DNA of 64,000 nt from Cenococcum geophilum 1.58 (Eukaryota > Ascomycota > Dothideomycetes > Gloniales > Gloniaceae), in NCBI GenBank assembly GCA_001692895.1, contig KV748184.1, forward strand, positions 496,001 through 560,000. The letters are read 5' to 3'. The notes beneath the pieces were generated by a model. It had not been told where the DNA came from. It searched no databases and worked only from the letters and a program-made list of their open reading frames with translations. The position numbers and the translations under genes are program-made. Positions 44,201 to 55,642 of this stretch are shown one piece after another (the first letter of the stretch is position 1; the number at the start of each line of letters is the position of its first letter).

Positions 44201-46390
44201 TAAGAATGCCTCTAGGCGGTTATAGTACTCTACTGGTACCTTTATAGTAGGGTCGGTGTGCTTCTTCGGTACTAAGGCCTTCTTAATATCAGCTATAGTA
44301 ACAGCAAAGATTGTATATTTAGGTTTCTTAGTAAGTTGCGCTAATAGAGTAGCTCTAATTATGCGGATATTTAGGGTACCGAGCTCGCTTGGATTGTCCA
44401 TAGTTTCTTATTTAGGTTTAGGTTTAGTATTAGGTACGGAGTTAGTATTAGATTTGGGTTTGGGTTCTTTAAGAATCCTTTTTATAGTTAGATACTAGTC
44501 CTTCTAATATCTTCGTGTAGTAAGCTTAAGCTTCTGCCTATCTTTAGGCAGTATAGTGCTTAGGGCCAATTTGTAGAGTTTGGTGGAATTCCTGGGTTAG
44601 TGGAATCTAGTGGATTCCTTGGGCGTAGGGTGGACATTAGTAGAAATCTTGGGCTGGTGGATCTTAGCGGATTCCCTAGATTTTAGTTCGGGGTTAAGGC
44701 GGTGCGTTATATAACACTTCTACTTATAACGGGAGGCGGTAAATAGAAGCTTAAGGTTGTCCTAATTAATAGTTACCTTATATAGCTTTATCCAGGGTTG
44801 TTTAAGGATTACTGAGTAACCTAGGGTGGTAATAAAAAGCTTAATTAGTTCTTTGTAGTTTAGGTATTAGAGTCTTAGGGTTACTACGTAGGTAATATAG
44901 CCTAAGATAGTGCGTTTGCTATTAAATCCAAATACGTTAATATGCCGGTTAAGGGGGGTTAGGGTAAAACCATTATCTTACGCAAAGATCTTGTTAATAA
45001 ATCCTATGCCGCTAGCTCCTATATTAATTAGGATTTGAGCGTTAGCCTATTAACTATTCTGCTGAAGATAACAGTCGATAGTTATACTACGGTCCTAAGA
45101 GTTAGAGTTTGTGACGTTAAATGCGTTTAATAAGATCCTGTGGCAGAGCTATTCTAGAGAGCGACTTAGCTCCGGGACCTTCCTTTTAGAGGTAATTAGG
45201 GTGGGGTTCTTATAGGACGTTGGCTGTAGCTTTATCCTTATAAATAGTGCTTATTAGACGTAGGGGTGGAACTAGATAAAGATTAGGGACGGTAACCAGA
45301 AGATTAATATGGTGAACGGCTACTAGTGCTGGCCGTTCGTAAATCGTTTCGGGGTATAGGGACGGAGTAGTAGTTTAAGAGGTGGGAGCTACTTCCACAT
45401 TTAAAGTAGAGGCCTAGCTTAATGCGTTGTTTTTGTTTAGAGGACCCTAATAGGGCGTATCCTAGGGTTCTAGTATTAATATCTATGGCGTCGGGGTGCT
45501 TGGGTTAAGATAATAACTTAGTAGACGTTCGCGGGGTTGTTATATTATACTAATAAACGGGCTTTAGTGTAAGGCGTAGTATATCGTTATACCATTTGTT
45601 AATAACGTTTGCGTAGGCGTTAAGAGTTTCCGGGAGGTCTACGCCTATTAGGGAGGTTTTTAGTTTAGGGCTTAAGGACTTAATGAGGCTGTTAATTAGT
45701 GCGGAGTTATTCTAGCCTATTTTCTTTACGTAGCGGTTAAATTCGGAGAAGTATACTAGGAAACTTTTCTTTTCTTAAGTTATTTAGTTTATCTTTCTTT
45801 AAGCGGTGGCTTGGCGATTTAGGTTACTGTATATAGCTTTAAGAAGTATAACTAGGCTTTATACTAAGTTTGGTTAGAGAGGTTTAATAAGGTTAGCTAC
45901 ATCTTCTCCTAGTTAACTTAGGGCGTAATAGAGTTGGTTGGCTTCGGTTGGGTAGCGGTTAGTATTACCAGTTAGCTTATTCTTAAGCCGGCTTAAGAAT
46001 AACTGAAGCTCTTATTATTTACTGGTGAATACTAGGGGGTCTAGTAGTTTCTTGGATCGTTTTAGTGCAGTAGTCGGTTCTATAGGATAAGTAACTACTA
46101 CTAATTCGGGGCTTGCGTTCCGCGTATTTATCTCTAGAGATAGCGTTCGGTCTTAGGGCCTTAATATAGGCATCTTAAGGATACGGACTTCTTCTTAAAG
46201 TGCTTTAATTAATTGTTATTATCGTGCTTCTTGTTTAGCTTACTATTAAGTTAAAGTAGCTTAGTGCTATGCAAGGGCGTCCGTAAAGGACTTCTGTATA
46301 CCTACTAATTGTTCTTAGAGTGCAGCTATAATAGCATCGGCCGTTGCGGGGGCTTTAGGGTCGTTCTGCATTTTCGGAGGGTAGTATAGG
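41290..46390 (-). pseudogene. Decayed gag-pol of the gypsy element
   Basis: Minus-strand fragments in order are as follows. A Gag region with a cysteine-containing knuckle-like segment lies near 45400. An intact 101-codon stretch at 44401..44096 leads into the reverse transcriptase. RT motifs lie near 43680-43800 (FRTRY, FGLANAPSSF) and at about 43655-43675 (YIDD followed by ILIYS). RNase H-like sequence follows. The integrase zinc region is near 42430-42480, and the DDE core spans about 42330-42030, where a catalytic Asp position now reads Asn (SNRGSQF) and ETDGQTERVN is retained. A chromodomain-like KVDGKNEYFIKRI segment is near 41400. Stop codons (TAA, TAG) at former Gln and Trp codons break the frame many times. 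Confidence 0.8.
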
Positions 46391-46407
46391 TTTTTAACGC
46401 AATGTAG

Positions 46408-46777
46408 TGTCACGGAGTGAGTATAAGCGGTGATAATATATAGCGAAGTAGGTATTATTAAGCTATATACATGAACTGCGTAATAAAGTTAAGACGTTGT
46501 ATAAGGAAAGAAGGTAGGGAAACGGGAAGAAAGGGCATATATTGTTAACTTGGTTGCTTAGTTAACACGTATATAGGTAGAATAGGGTTCAGGTCGTGGT
46601 CCTGGCAGAACTTGGCAGAATTTAGTAGAACTTGGCAGAATATGGCAGAATGCCGTAGATTGCCGTTAGATTGCCATCAGATTGCCGTCAGATTGCCATT
46701 TTGCGGTTGGTCTCTAATTGCTAAGTCGGTGGAAACAGGTGGACGTGTGCAAGGTGTTACGGGGGTGTCCCGTAACA
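46408..46777 (-). repeat. Right LTR (370 bp; 5' LTR of the element)
   Basis: It begins TGTCACGGAG and ends CCCGTAACA. It keeps C and G at positions where the left copy has T and A, and vice versa at a few sites. It carries the same internal TTGGCAGAAT and AGATTGCCGTC repeats. Confidence 0.9.
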
Positions 46778-46782
46778 ATATG
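46778..46782. repeat. 5-bp target-site duplication, right copy
   Basis: ATATG directly follows the right LTR and matches 40860-40864. Confidence 0.75.
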
Positions 46783-48561
46783 CGGTGGATACGCGCGACG
46801 TATCCAATACTAATATAATATCGTTATTTACTATACTTATCTGCGAGATAATCTGGCTACTAAATATAGTAGGCTTAGGGGTATTAAATAGATTCTAAGA
46901 ATTTTAAGGAAAATTTAGGCTAGGATTTTTAGCTTGCCGCTTAGCTAATTTCTGCTATTTCTACGCTGCTTAAGCTTAGTATATGCTTTATATATACGGT
47001 ATATATATATATATTATTTCTATAGCTATACTACTATCCGCTTTAAGTTACTCTAATTTTTCCATATATTATCTATTCCCGTCTCTTTATATAGCTCTTA
47101 TAGATTAAACATTTCTTATATATAAAGTTTAAGCCTATACTAAAATATTAGAATATATAGAGTATATATAGAGTATATACCGTTACTGTAGTACTGCGGT
47201 AAGCACGCATAATTTTTAACCAGTAAAGTTATTATTTTAAAAGTAACTACTTTTACCAATTCTAGTATGCTTCTGTATATACGCCCACTACTTATAAGGA
47301 ACCTTTAACTTTTCCTTTATAAGCCTAGCTAGTATCTATAGTTTCTTCTTATTATTTATTTAAGACGTAAGCTCCGGATATAGTATATATATACTTTATA
47401 TACACGCTATTAGTTTCTACTCTATCTCCGCTTCCTATATCTGCTCTATAATATATCTTACTTTATAAGTTTAAAAGCGCTTTATAAGTTTAAAAGCGCT
47501 TTATAAAGTTTTATTTAACGTATACTAGGCAAAATATAAGCATATACTAAAGGTGTTCGTCCTATTTACGGGATAAGTTAATTATATATAGGTAATCTCC
47601 AAAGCCTATATATTGTAAGTATATACCTAGTATATACAAAGTATATATAGAGCGTATACTTACCGCCAGCTTATTTCTTATATATATTAACTATAGTAGT
47701 ACGAAGTCTAGTTCCGTAAATATATATAAATTATATAGATAATTGAGCAGTATTACCTAAAACCTTAAATACTAGCTAAAACATCTTTATATACGCAGCA
47801 CGTATTTCTAGGTTAAGAAAGGCGTATACTTATACCTTAATTCCTATAAGTGTTTAGCTTATATATAGCATATATATAGCATAGGGTATATATATGTTTA
47901 GAATTCTTGTCCTATCCTATAATTAAGAATAAATTCGTTTTGCCTTAAACTATCTTAAATAATAGGTCCATTTTAATACATGTTACGCATTAAAATGCTT
48001 TAGCTTACGCATATATATAATATATAATAAGAAAATGCTTATTGTCAAAGTTATAAATTGCCTAAATCCATTACTTGGTGTTCTCTTTATATTAATTAAT
48101 AGAGAACTCGTGTAGTATACCTACTACGCTTAGCCTCTATATATACTTAGCGTGTGTCTAACCTATACTCACCTATATATGCCGTCCCCTCTAGGAATTA
48201 TAGCATCCTTTCCTTCCGAATTAGAGCAGTAATTTAATCCTTAATATTAAGACTACTATATACGGCACGTAGTGTCTGCGTTTTATACTTCCTATATAAA
48301 ATATAGTACTATAGTAATAGGATAAATCGACCTATATAATAGTAAGTAGTTTTATTTGTATATACTATGCATATACGGAGTATATATATAGTAAGGCTTA
48401 GGACATCTACCTACTTTATTACTTTAACTACATTATTAGCAAAGTTGATTAGTAGCTTTATTAGATATAGTGGATAATATATATAGGAATTTCGTATAAC
48501 GAGGTAAATATAAGGATACTGTGCTATATTAATAGGAATATAGCAGTCTAACTATACACCA

Positions 48562-48576
48562 TATATTCAGCCTACT
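48562..48576. repeat. 15-bp target-site duplication, left copy
   Basis: TATATTCAGCCTACT precedes the GC-normal insertion and recurs exactly at 49594-49608. Confidence 0.75.
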
Positions 48577-49593
48577 GGCCGTCGAAAACGGATTCTGCAC
48601 CTGTACGTGGTGACGGCTACGAACCTGGGTCTTCGAAGTTCAGACCCAGAGCCAACGCAGAGACGTTGCACAGCGCGTGCAAGTAGGACCTGGTGGTTGT
48701 ATGCGTCGTGGGGCGTAGTGAAAAGTTTTCGCATGGGATGGTGAGATCTCGAAAACCACTACTGACGGTACCCCTTCACAATACAGCTACTAGTTCTCCT
48801 ATCAAGCACCTGTGTAATCCAACGTGGATAAACAGCTTTCGATAACATCCCCTTACCCCCAATGGAAAGCATCAACGACCTCACATTGACGAACGGGCAA
48901 CGAGCGAACGAACGAGCAAATATACGGCCCCTCCTAACCCCCAGGGCGATCGCCCGCGGAGCATGCGGTTACTCGCCGTCTTACTACCAAATACTACCTA
49001 GCAGCCTGGATTACGACCCACGGTTTTCCCTGTCTCCTTTTAACGGAGTAGTGACCCTTAGAAAGGGCCTAGCTGGGGCCTAGGCACAAAAGATACCCAA
49101 ATACACAATATTCCGCTTGCTTATCTATATTACGGTAGTTAGAACGGATGAATCCCCCTTACGCCTTCGATGGCTCTAGGGGGGGGGAGGCATGGCGTAT
49201 ACGGCAATGGTCTATAAGAGATAGCATACAGGGGATGGTCAAGATATGGGACACAATGAGACAATAAGACACAGCAATCGATTAGCANGGCCTAGCTGGG
49301 ACGTAGTGAACCCCAGCTTTNATNAGCTAGAGAAGGAAGCAGTGGTTCCCAAGGAGTTCGAAACATCCAAGGAGGCAGGACGTAGCTGTAGGCCCGCAGG
49401 GCCGCTGCTACGGACGGACATGGCAAATCGGGGTTTTTCATCCTACTGAGGTGGCTTATAGGGTTTTTCCTCCCCCCCAGCAGCAAGGGTTTTTTCCCGT
49501 CAATATTACTTTTCCCTTGTGTACGGAGTAGTCTGCGTGGGGCTAGATAGCATCCGTATCAGACGTTAATCAAAGAAGAATTATTATTATTAT
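48577..49593 (+). mobile_element. Non-LTR retroposon insertion, about 1.0 kb, (TTA)n-tailed
   Basis: An island of ordinary GC content inside RIP-degraded DNA is flanked by a perfect 15-bp duplication. It ends on the plus strand with AAAGAAGAA followed by a (TTA)n tail, the signature of target-primed reverse transcription. It contains a hairpin near 48630-48660 (CTGGGTCT/AGACCCAG) and an ATG frame of 73 codons at 48862-49083 without known domains. No reverse transcriptase is present, so it is either a truncated LINE or a SINE-like non-autonomous element. Three ambiguous bases lie at 49288, 49321 and 49324. The lack of RIP suggests a late arrival. Confidence 0.7.
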
Positions 49594-49608
49594 TATATTC
49601 AGCCTACT
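49594..49608. repeat. 15-bp target-site duplication, right copy
   Basis: TATATTCAGCCTACT follows the TTA-rich tail and is identical to 48562-48576. Confidence 0.75.
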
Positions 49609-51204
49609 ACCCTACCTTGGCCTTACGGGTGGTTAAATCCTACGTCAGCTTAGTATATGCATAGCGTATACATAATATATATATTATATACCACAATATT
49701 TTCGCTTTAACGTTGCATATCTAATATAGGTATATTCTTGTTTAACTTCCTAAACTCTATATTTAACGAGTAACTAAAGGTATTAAATATCTACCTAGGC
49801 AGTTATTAATGATAAAGGCCAGGTAGTATGCTATAGTTTAGTATTACTACTGCTAGAATAACTAATAAACTCTACCTATATATAATAAGTATATATTGCG
49901 CATACGCCGGACATATACGTACTCTATGTTAAAAAAATATCGTTAATCTACTTTTACTATATACACGTTCTTATATACTAGGGTAGATATACTACCGCTA
50001 TAATTATAAAACACTGTGGTAGTAGCTATATATTATAAGTATATACCTAATATATATAGATAATACTTACTTCTCTATGCTTTGCTTAAGCATTTTATTA
50101 ATCTCTACTACCTAGTATAGACGACTACTACGCTTTTATAGGTCGTTAATTAATTTAAGCTTAACCCTATTATATGCTAAGCATATACTAAGTATATCCT
50201 TATTAGCGTACTCGCAGTATCTAATACTACTGTATTTAAACGCTTAGTGGAATACTTTTTTACTTTCCTAATTGTTTTTACTAAGAAGCTATAGTTATAT
50301 AATCCTAGGGCTACCAGTTTAATAGAATGAGAATTAAATCTACTAGATATATAAATACAGCATATACTTTATATGTGTATTGCTTACCTTTAATATATAC
50401 CAATTAATAACCTTACGTACTATTTTTTTATCTGCATCTATAAATAGCAGAGGTATTACTTTATAAATAAAGTATGCAATTCCTTTTTTTCTAGTTGCTA
50501 GATATTCTGGCATTATAATATAGTCTATTACCTCTTAGATAATAACTTAATGCTTACTATTAGAGCTAATAAGTGCTTTATAGTTTTAGAGTGTTCCCTA
50601 GCTATTTTAAGTATATATAGCTTATATATAAAGTTAGATATAGTTTTACCTTAAAGAGACCTATATAAAATAGAAGCCGCTATTACATACTATCTTAACC
50701 CTCGCCCTCCTTATCCTCCTCCTTACCCTCTTTATCTTTAATACCCTCTCCGCCGATTATATTATCTTAAGAACTATCATCTTCGTATTTAATATTAGGT
50801 AAGCTCTAAAATGCCTACGTATACTTAGCATATGCGTAGCATATAGTTATACATATTAACTAATAGGCCGTTTAACCATCCTGCTATACTCTCGTTTGCT
50901 TTAATATAGTTTTCACTTATTATTTGTATACTATAATACGCGTAAATATATATATATATATATGTGTATGTGTATGTATATATATATGTCCTATATGCCT
51001 GCGTATACATAGCATATGCCCTGGATATTTTGGTTTGTGCGGTCGCTTAAGTTAAATGTGGCTACCAATGCGTGTTCTGTATGGGTAAAAGTGTGACCCC
51101 GCCGACCTTTTTCCGGCGCTCCATCGGTGACCCCGTTCAGCTTTCGCCGACCCCCATCGGTGACCCTGTTCAACTTTTCCGTGACCCTGCTCAGCTGCAC
51201 CCCG

Positions 51205-51216
51205 GACGTCGCGATT
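51205..51216 (+). repeat. 12-bp direct repeat, right copy (putative target-site duplication)
   Basis: GACGTCGCGATT abuts the right inverted end of the AT-rich block, in the same orientation as the copy at 38145-38156. Confidence 0.55.
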
Positions 51217-51608
51217 TGATGCACCCATGCAGGGTCCTTCAGCATGTCATCAATGAGCGAGGTATTTTTCTTTTACGGTGTTTATACCGGTAGGCCTCAT
51301 TCAATCTAGCAAATATAGCACTTTCCAATAAACAGTAATCAGTTACCCCTGTGGGCTTCATACCTGGGCGATTGTAGAGTCGCTGGGGTCCAGTAACATT
51401 TCCGCCTTCTCAATGGAATGATATATTGTATCTCACTGAATTGCCTTGATGTCTAATCTCCATTCTATTCACAACAGCAATCAACTCCGAACGCCGTCCA
51501 TGTCAAAGCTGTGGGTATCGCAAGCAGAGATGTTTACCCAATTGGACTCCTTTCTGAAAGCCAGGATACCCCTATTTTCAAAACGCCAAAGACACCATGT
51601 GAATGCAT
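51217..51608. other. Intergenic between transposon block and npr3
   Basis: This is about 390 bp of ordinary composition on the 3' side of npr3. No gene was seen. Confidence 0.5.
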
Positions 51609-54275
51609 TCACCAATGTCTAACGGTAAGCAGCCAACCACCATCCTTGATTGTGCCGATGAGTGCGGCAACCCTCAGTCGCTTTAGTCCTTCGCGCACCG
51701 CAATGTCATCCAAAGCGTGTTTTCCGTCAAAATATCTCAGAAGCATTGGCCAGAGCTCCCTCAGATCTGGGTCGGCAAAAGAGGCGCCAATGCGCTCTAG
51801 CCAACGTGCTTCGATTGCATTGGCTTTTTGTGGGGATAATATAAGGCTCGGTTTGAAACTTGACGGAGAATGCGGCGATATTTCCATCGATGCTGCTTGA
51901 GAAGGCGAAAATGGTCCTGCTCCAGTAGGTGATACGATGCTAGGAGGGGCTGAAGGGCGATTAGATTGTGGTGAGGTAGTATTCGTTGAATATTTGAAAT
52001 GTAATGGTGATGGTCTACGTGGTTGATTGTGTGTTTGCGGTGATGATCCCATGCCACTGTTGGAGGTTGGAGGCACAGCAGTACGACCGCTGCTAATACT
52101 CCCTGCATCTGAGGACGGACGCGCAGGCGAACGGTAGGGTATCAAGCGTGGAGAGAGAATTGTAGAAGCTTCCATTGCTTCTATATCATCGGTCTGTGGT
52201 GAACGATGTGCAGGTGTCGCTGGCCAATTATTAAATAGCAATGACATCCTCTTCCCATTCGTGCCGTCTCCATTTGAGATAGAACCATCAATTGATTCTT
52301 TATCTTCGCCCTGTCTAGCCGCCGCATTTTGCTCCGTTATCTTCATCACGGCTTCACGCTCCATAGTAGCCGCTACTTCTGCCTTGATTTCCGCTGATAC
52401 TCTAACCCAAGCAAACGTCCTGAGCTGAGTAACCCATCCTCCTCGCATGAGCCAGGCTAGGATTTCCATGTATGCTTGCGTGTGGTCTCTGCTTGGAATA
52501 TATGTTCCATAAGGCCTTGGCGGACCTGAGAGCCAATTTAACATCTTTGGCAACGAAGGGAATGTCGGAAAACGGGCTGCATATGCTGGAATTGCAGAAG
52601 CAAGAGCACGCATATCGGCATTTGGCGAGACAATATATGTATCTCGCTGGTGGAGAGGTGGAATTAAACGAGCTCGGCGCCAATAGACTAGATGGCCAGC
52701 GATATACTCGATGTCCTGTGCTAGAATTGAATGCCTGATAGAGAGCTTCTGGAGAGACTTCGTAGGCGTGACATTACGAATGTAGAAAGCAAGAGGCGTA
52801 GCACTCTCTTTAGCATCTCCTTCCAGCTCCTTGACAAGAGTTTCTGTGTCCTCAAGTAGAAGGAGGGCAGAATGCTGGGTAAAATTGGTGTCAGTCTCGT
52901 CGTCATCAACAACGTTAGCAGTAGTAAGCCACAATCCAGGACTCTGTGGCTCCATAGCTGTCGGGATATATGGCGTGGAAATAGTCTGTGGAATCTGAAA
53001 AGATGTATCAAAAGTGGCATCGAGGTGGACGCGGGCGATTTTACAATTCGATATAGAATCATAAATGATAGCAATCGATTTTGCTAACGGAGACATGGCT
53101 ATGATCTCATGCCATGTTGTAGAAATCGAACGCCCTAGACTCATCATCATTCGGTGCTCTTATAGTATAAGGAGTAGATAATGCTAGCTAGAAAACTTAC
53201 CGTTCTCTTTTGCTTTATTCTTCAATGCCAAAATCCGTTTCGACTCCTTCCATACGTAATCGAATCTTGCTTGCTCATATTTGAGTGCCTTGGCATACTT
53301 CCTGACCACATTTTCATACATCTCCTTGACTCGAAGCTGATACTCTAATGCTGGTGGATTGAGAACAAACACGACGTTAAACATGGTCATGTTTGGCCCA
53401 GAGCTACCAGTCGACACACTCTTGGTATCAGATCCGGCATCTGATCCTACGCCTAATGCAGCACCAGACATCAATCCATGTCCGTAGCCTGGCTCGAACC
53501 CCTCAGGGTATACAAATTGGGGTTCTTCTGGTTTTTTGATATCCAAAGCCTCGTCCGCACCATTGATCTTCAAAGTGGCAAGCGCTTCGGCCTCGTTCTT
53601 ATCCGTCTTTTCCATCTCCATTTCCCACCGCTTGCCCTTCTTCCAGCCACCATCGTCCCTAACAAACATAGGAGCGCCAACAAACACAATGCCTTCCACG
53701 CCTACCTCGAAACGTCTCTTGTTGAATGATTTTCCGGGAGAGAGCATCTTCTCTAACGCGTCAGCTTTGAAGCCTAAAACCGTTTCCCAACCTGCGCCTG
53801 TCCCATCCTTCCTATCCTTTCCATTCCCTCCGCTTCCCTTCCGCGAATTGGGTCCTACACCATCTTCAGCACCACCGCTATCATCTTCATCAATACCTTC
53901 TGTACCTCGACCCCAAGCCCCACTAGGAACTGATCTTCCCCGCTCTCGATCCCAATAACTCGTGCCACCGCTTCCACCTGCCAGAGCTGATCCCCTGCCA
54001 CTTCTTCCTGACGCCTTGCTCGCAATCTCGTCTTCATCGCCAGCGCCTTCATCTTCGTCGCTACTACTACCCCAATCGCTGCTACTGCTTCCAGTATCAT
54101 CTGTTCCAGTCGATGTTGTTGCTCCGTACCAGGCAGGCGCTGCGCTAGCTGCCAGCGATGTGGCCGAAGGGGAGGACGGCGGGTAATGGAATACCAAGCG
54201 GGGGCCAAGGGAGCGCGATTTAGTTACCAAAAGGATTGTATGCAGGGTCGAGGAAGGGGGGAGTGGAGGATGCAT
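51609..54275 (-). CDS. npr3: Nitrogen permease regulator 3 (Npr3), SEACIT/GATOR1 subunit
   Basis: My model is join(54275..53201, 53158..51609), 874 residues, with a 42-nt intron (GTAAGT donor). The start is at MHPPLPPSST, followed by the family opening ILLVTKSRSLGPRLVFHYPP. A Ser/Gly/Asp-rich disordered insert follows (about residues 45-160). Then come a longin-like core, with NVVFVLNPPALEYQLRVKEMY near the end of exon 1, and further conserved blocks (SPLAKSIAIIYDSI). A second disordered Pro/Ser region precedes the C-terminal helical domain, which ends GGWLLTVRHW, the typical Npr3 terminus. Npr3 pairs with Npr2 and, with Iml1, restrains TORC1 at the vacuole when amino acids or nitrogen are scarce. 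The frame is intact even though the gene lies 0.4 kb from the transposon block. The very short intron should be confirmed. Confidence 0.9.
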
Positions 54276-55642
54276 AGCGTGGGGTGGTGGTTGTGCGATA
54301 GAAAAGATCCTAATTAGATTCGAAGCTCGTAGCAGCAACTGCCGCTTAGCTAAGCCTGCTCGCGGATGAGGGGGTTAGTGAACTCGAACAAGCAGCCATG
54401 GTGGGTATATTCGTGCAACATCTATAGCATGATGCTCGTGTGTCATGGAAGCTTGCCTGTAGCGGGGCAGGCAGGGGAGCATCAAAGCTTGTCCGCCGAC
54501 TCCTCCACCTGACCAACACTACCTCTCCGAACTCCACATAGAGACACGCAACGGCTCCCCCATTCCCATGCAGCCTGAACCAACTGGAACTGCCATGGCA
54601 CAATATTACTGTCACCCTGAAATAGAATACGACTAGATGAGTATATGCTTGCCAATGCGCCCGTTGAGCACCCAGACGTGGATATCATACACAAAGATAC
54701 AGGACCAGCCATGCATCATCCATATCCCCGACCAAGCCTGATGATCGACTGCTTTGTTAAAAGAGTGTGTGCTTGGGGAATGTCTGTATACATACACGAC
54801 CGAAACTAGAGCTATGGTCATTAGAGTAATCGATCTCCAATTCCAAAGAGCGATACGAGAAATACAATGTTTCTTCGCTAGAGTCAAATAGTCTACATTG
54901 TCGCGCTCTGCGTCGCGCGTCCATATCCATCCCTTCAATCAAGGCATCAGCTAAATTGAGGTTCATGTAATGGCTTATGTCTGCTGGCGTTATGTAGCAC
55001 ACGAAATTCGGCATAGCGCCAGCAGTGATAAATCATCCTCTGATGATATAGATCTTTTTGAACCGACCCAATATCGAGTTGATCCAAATCGCAAGGTAAA
55101 AGAACCTCCCCCACAGCCCTGGCCTGCCTGCTTTCAACCCCCTTCACATTCTTCTCATCACGGAGCCTTAATCCTATTGATATTATTGGGTAGTTCTTAT
55201 CGATAACATATGGACGCAAATCGGCGTTCCAAGGGATACGTATATGTAGCATAACTATCACATATATTTAAGCACGCATCAAACCCTAGCCATGGTAGGA
55301 GATGGGAAAGCGAGATCTTTAATTAACTGGTTTTTAAGAAATCTACCTCTAAAAATGGTTGCTTTACGCCTTATTTTAAGGGTTAGGAAGTCTAAGGATA
55401 GAGAAAGCTTGTACTATTTTTCAGCTAAATACTTCCTGCCACCAACGCCACAAAAACAAGGGTCTGGCCGGTGTGGGTCGGTCACCCTCCCTACTAGCGT
55501 CGACAGCGTATAAAGAACCTTTTGCGCTGCCCAATGCAGGCTTAACTCACTCATGTGACTTAGCGGGGGTAGGTATACCGGTAGTTGGATTAGAACTCTC
55601 CAACTCACGCAAGATCAAATTTCTATATACGATTCTTATACT
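54276..55642. other. Intergenic, promoters of npr3 and the HET-fusion gene
   Basis: The two genes are divergent across about 1.4 kb. Short minus-strand frames here (54757-55014 and 54947-55261) have no recognisable motif. No gene was called. Confidence 0.5.

Larger units (their letters stand above)
40865..46777 (-). mobile_element. Ty3/gypsy-type LTR retrotransposon (chromovirus-like), inactivated
   Basis: This is a structurally complete element of 5913 bp. It has two 370-bp LTRs starting TGT and ending ACA (ATA in the left copy), a 5-bp ATATG target duplication, and an AAAGGGGGGG-type polypurine tract next to the left LTR. The tract places the 3' end at the left, consistent with the minus-strand coding direction. 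Gag, protease, reverse transcriptase, RNase H, integrase and a C-terminal chromodomain-like segment can be followed in that order, with stops scattered through them. Differences between the LTRs are essentially all transitions, which is RIP-like. It sits inside the AT-rich host element. Confidence 0.9.
38157..51204. mobile_element. AT-rich host element with inverted ends, carrying nested insertions
   Basis: The ends are related in inverted orientation. Read inward, the left gives GGGCTTACAGCT and the right CGGGGTGCAGCT. Both then contain GGTCACGGAAAA followed after about 10 bp by GGTCAC, and 28 of 38 positions agree from CAGCT on. Each end carries further GGTCAC motifs, like subterminal repeats. 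A 12-bp direct repeat abuts both ends. Between them the sequence is very AT-rich, full of TATATGC/GCATATA motifs and stop codons, as after RIP. Removing the LTR element and the 1-kb insertion leaves about 6.1 kb. I infer a class II element. No transposase is readable; traces of a minus-strand coiled coil occur near 40650-40800 and of an acidic tail near 50700-50790. The superfamily is not assignable. Confidence 0.5.

Noticed and set aside
48600-48680. tRNA-like segment in the retro-insertion (hairpin CTGGGTCT/AGACCCAG)
   Set aside because: A single hairpin without recognisable A and B boxes or a cloverleaf is not enough to call a tRNA-derived SINE.
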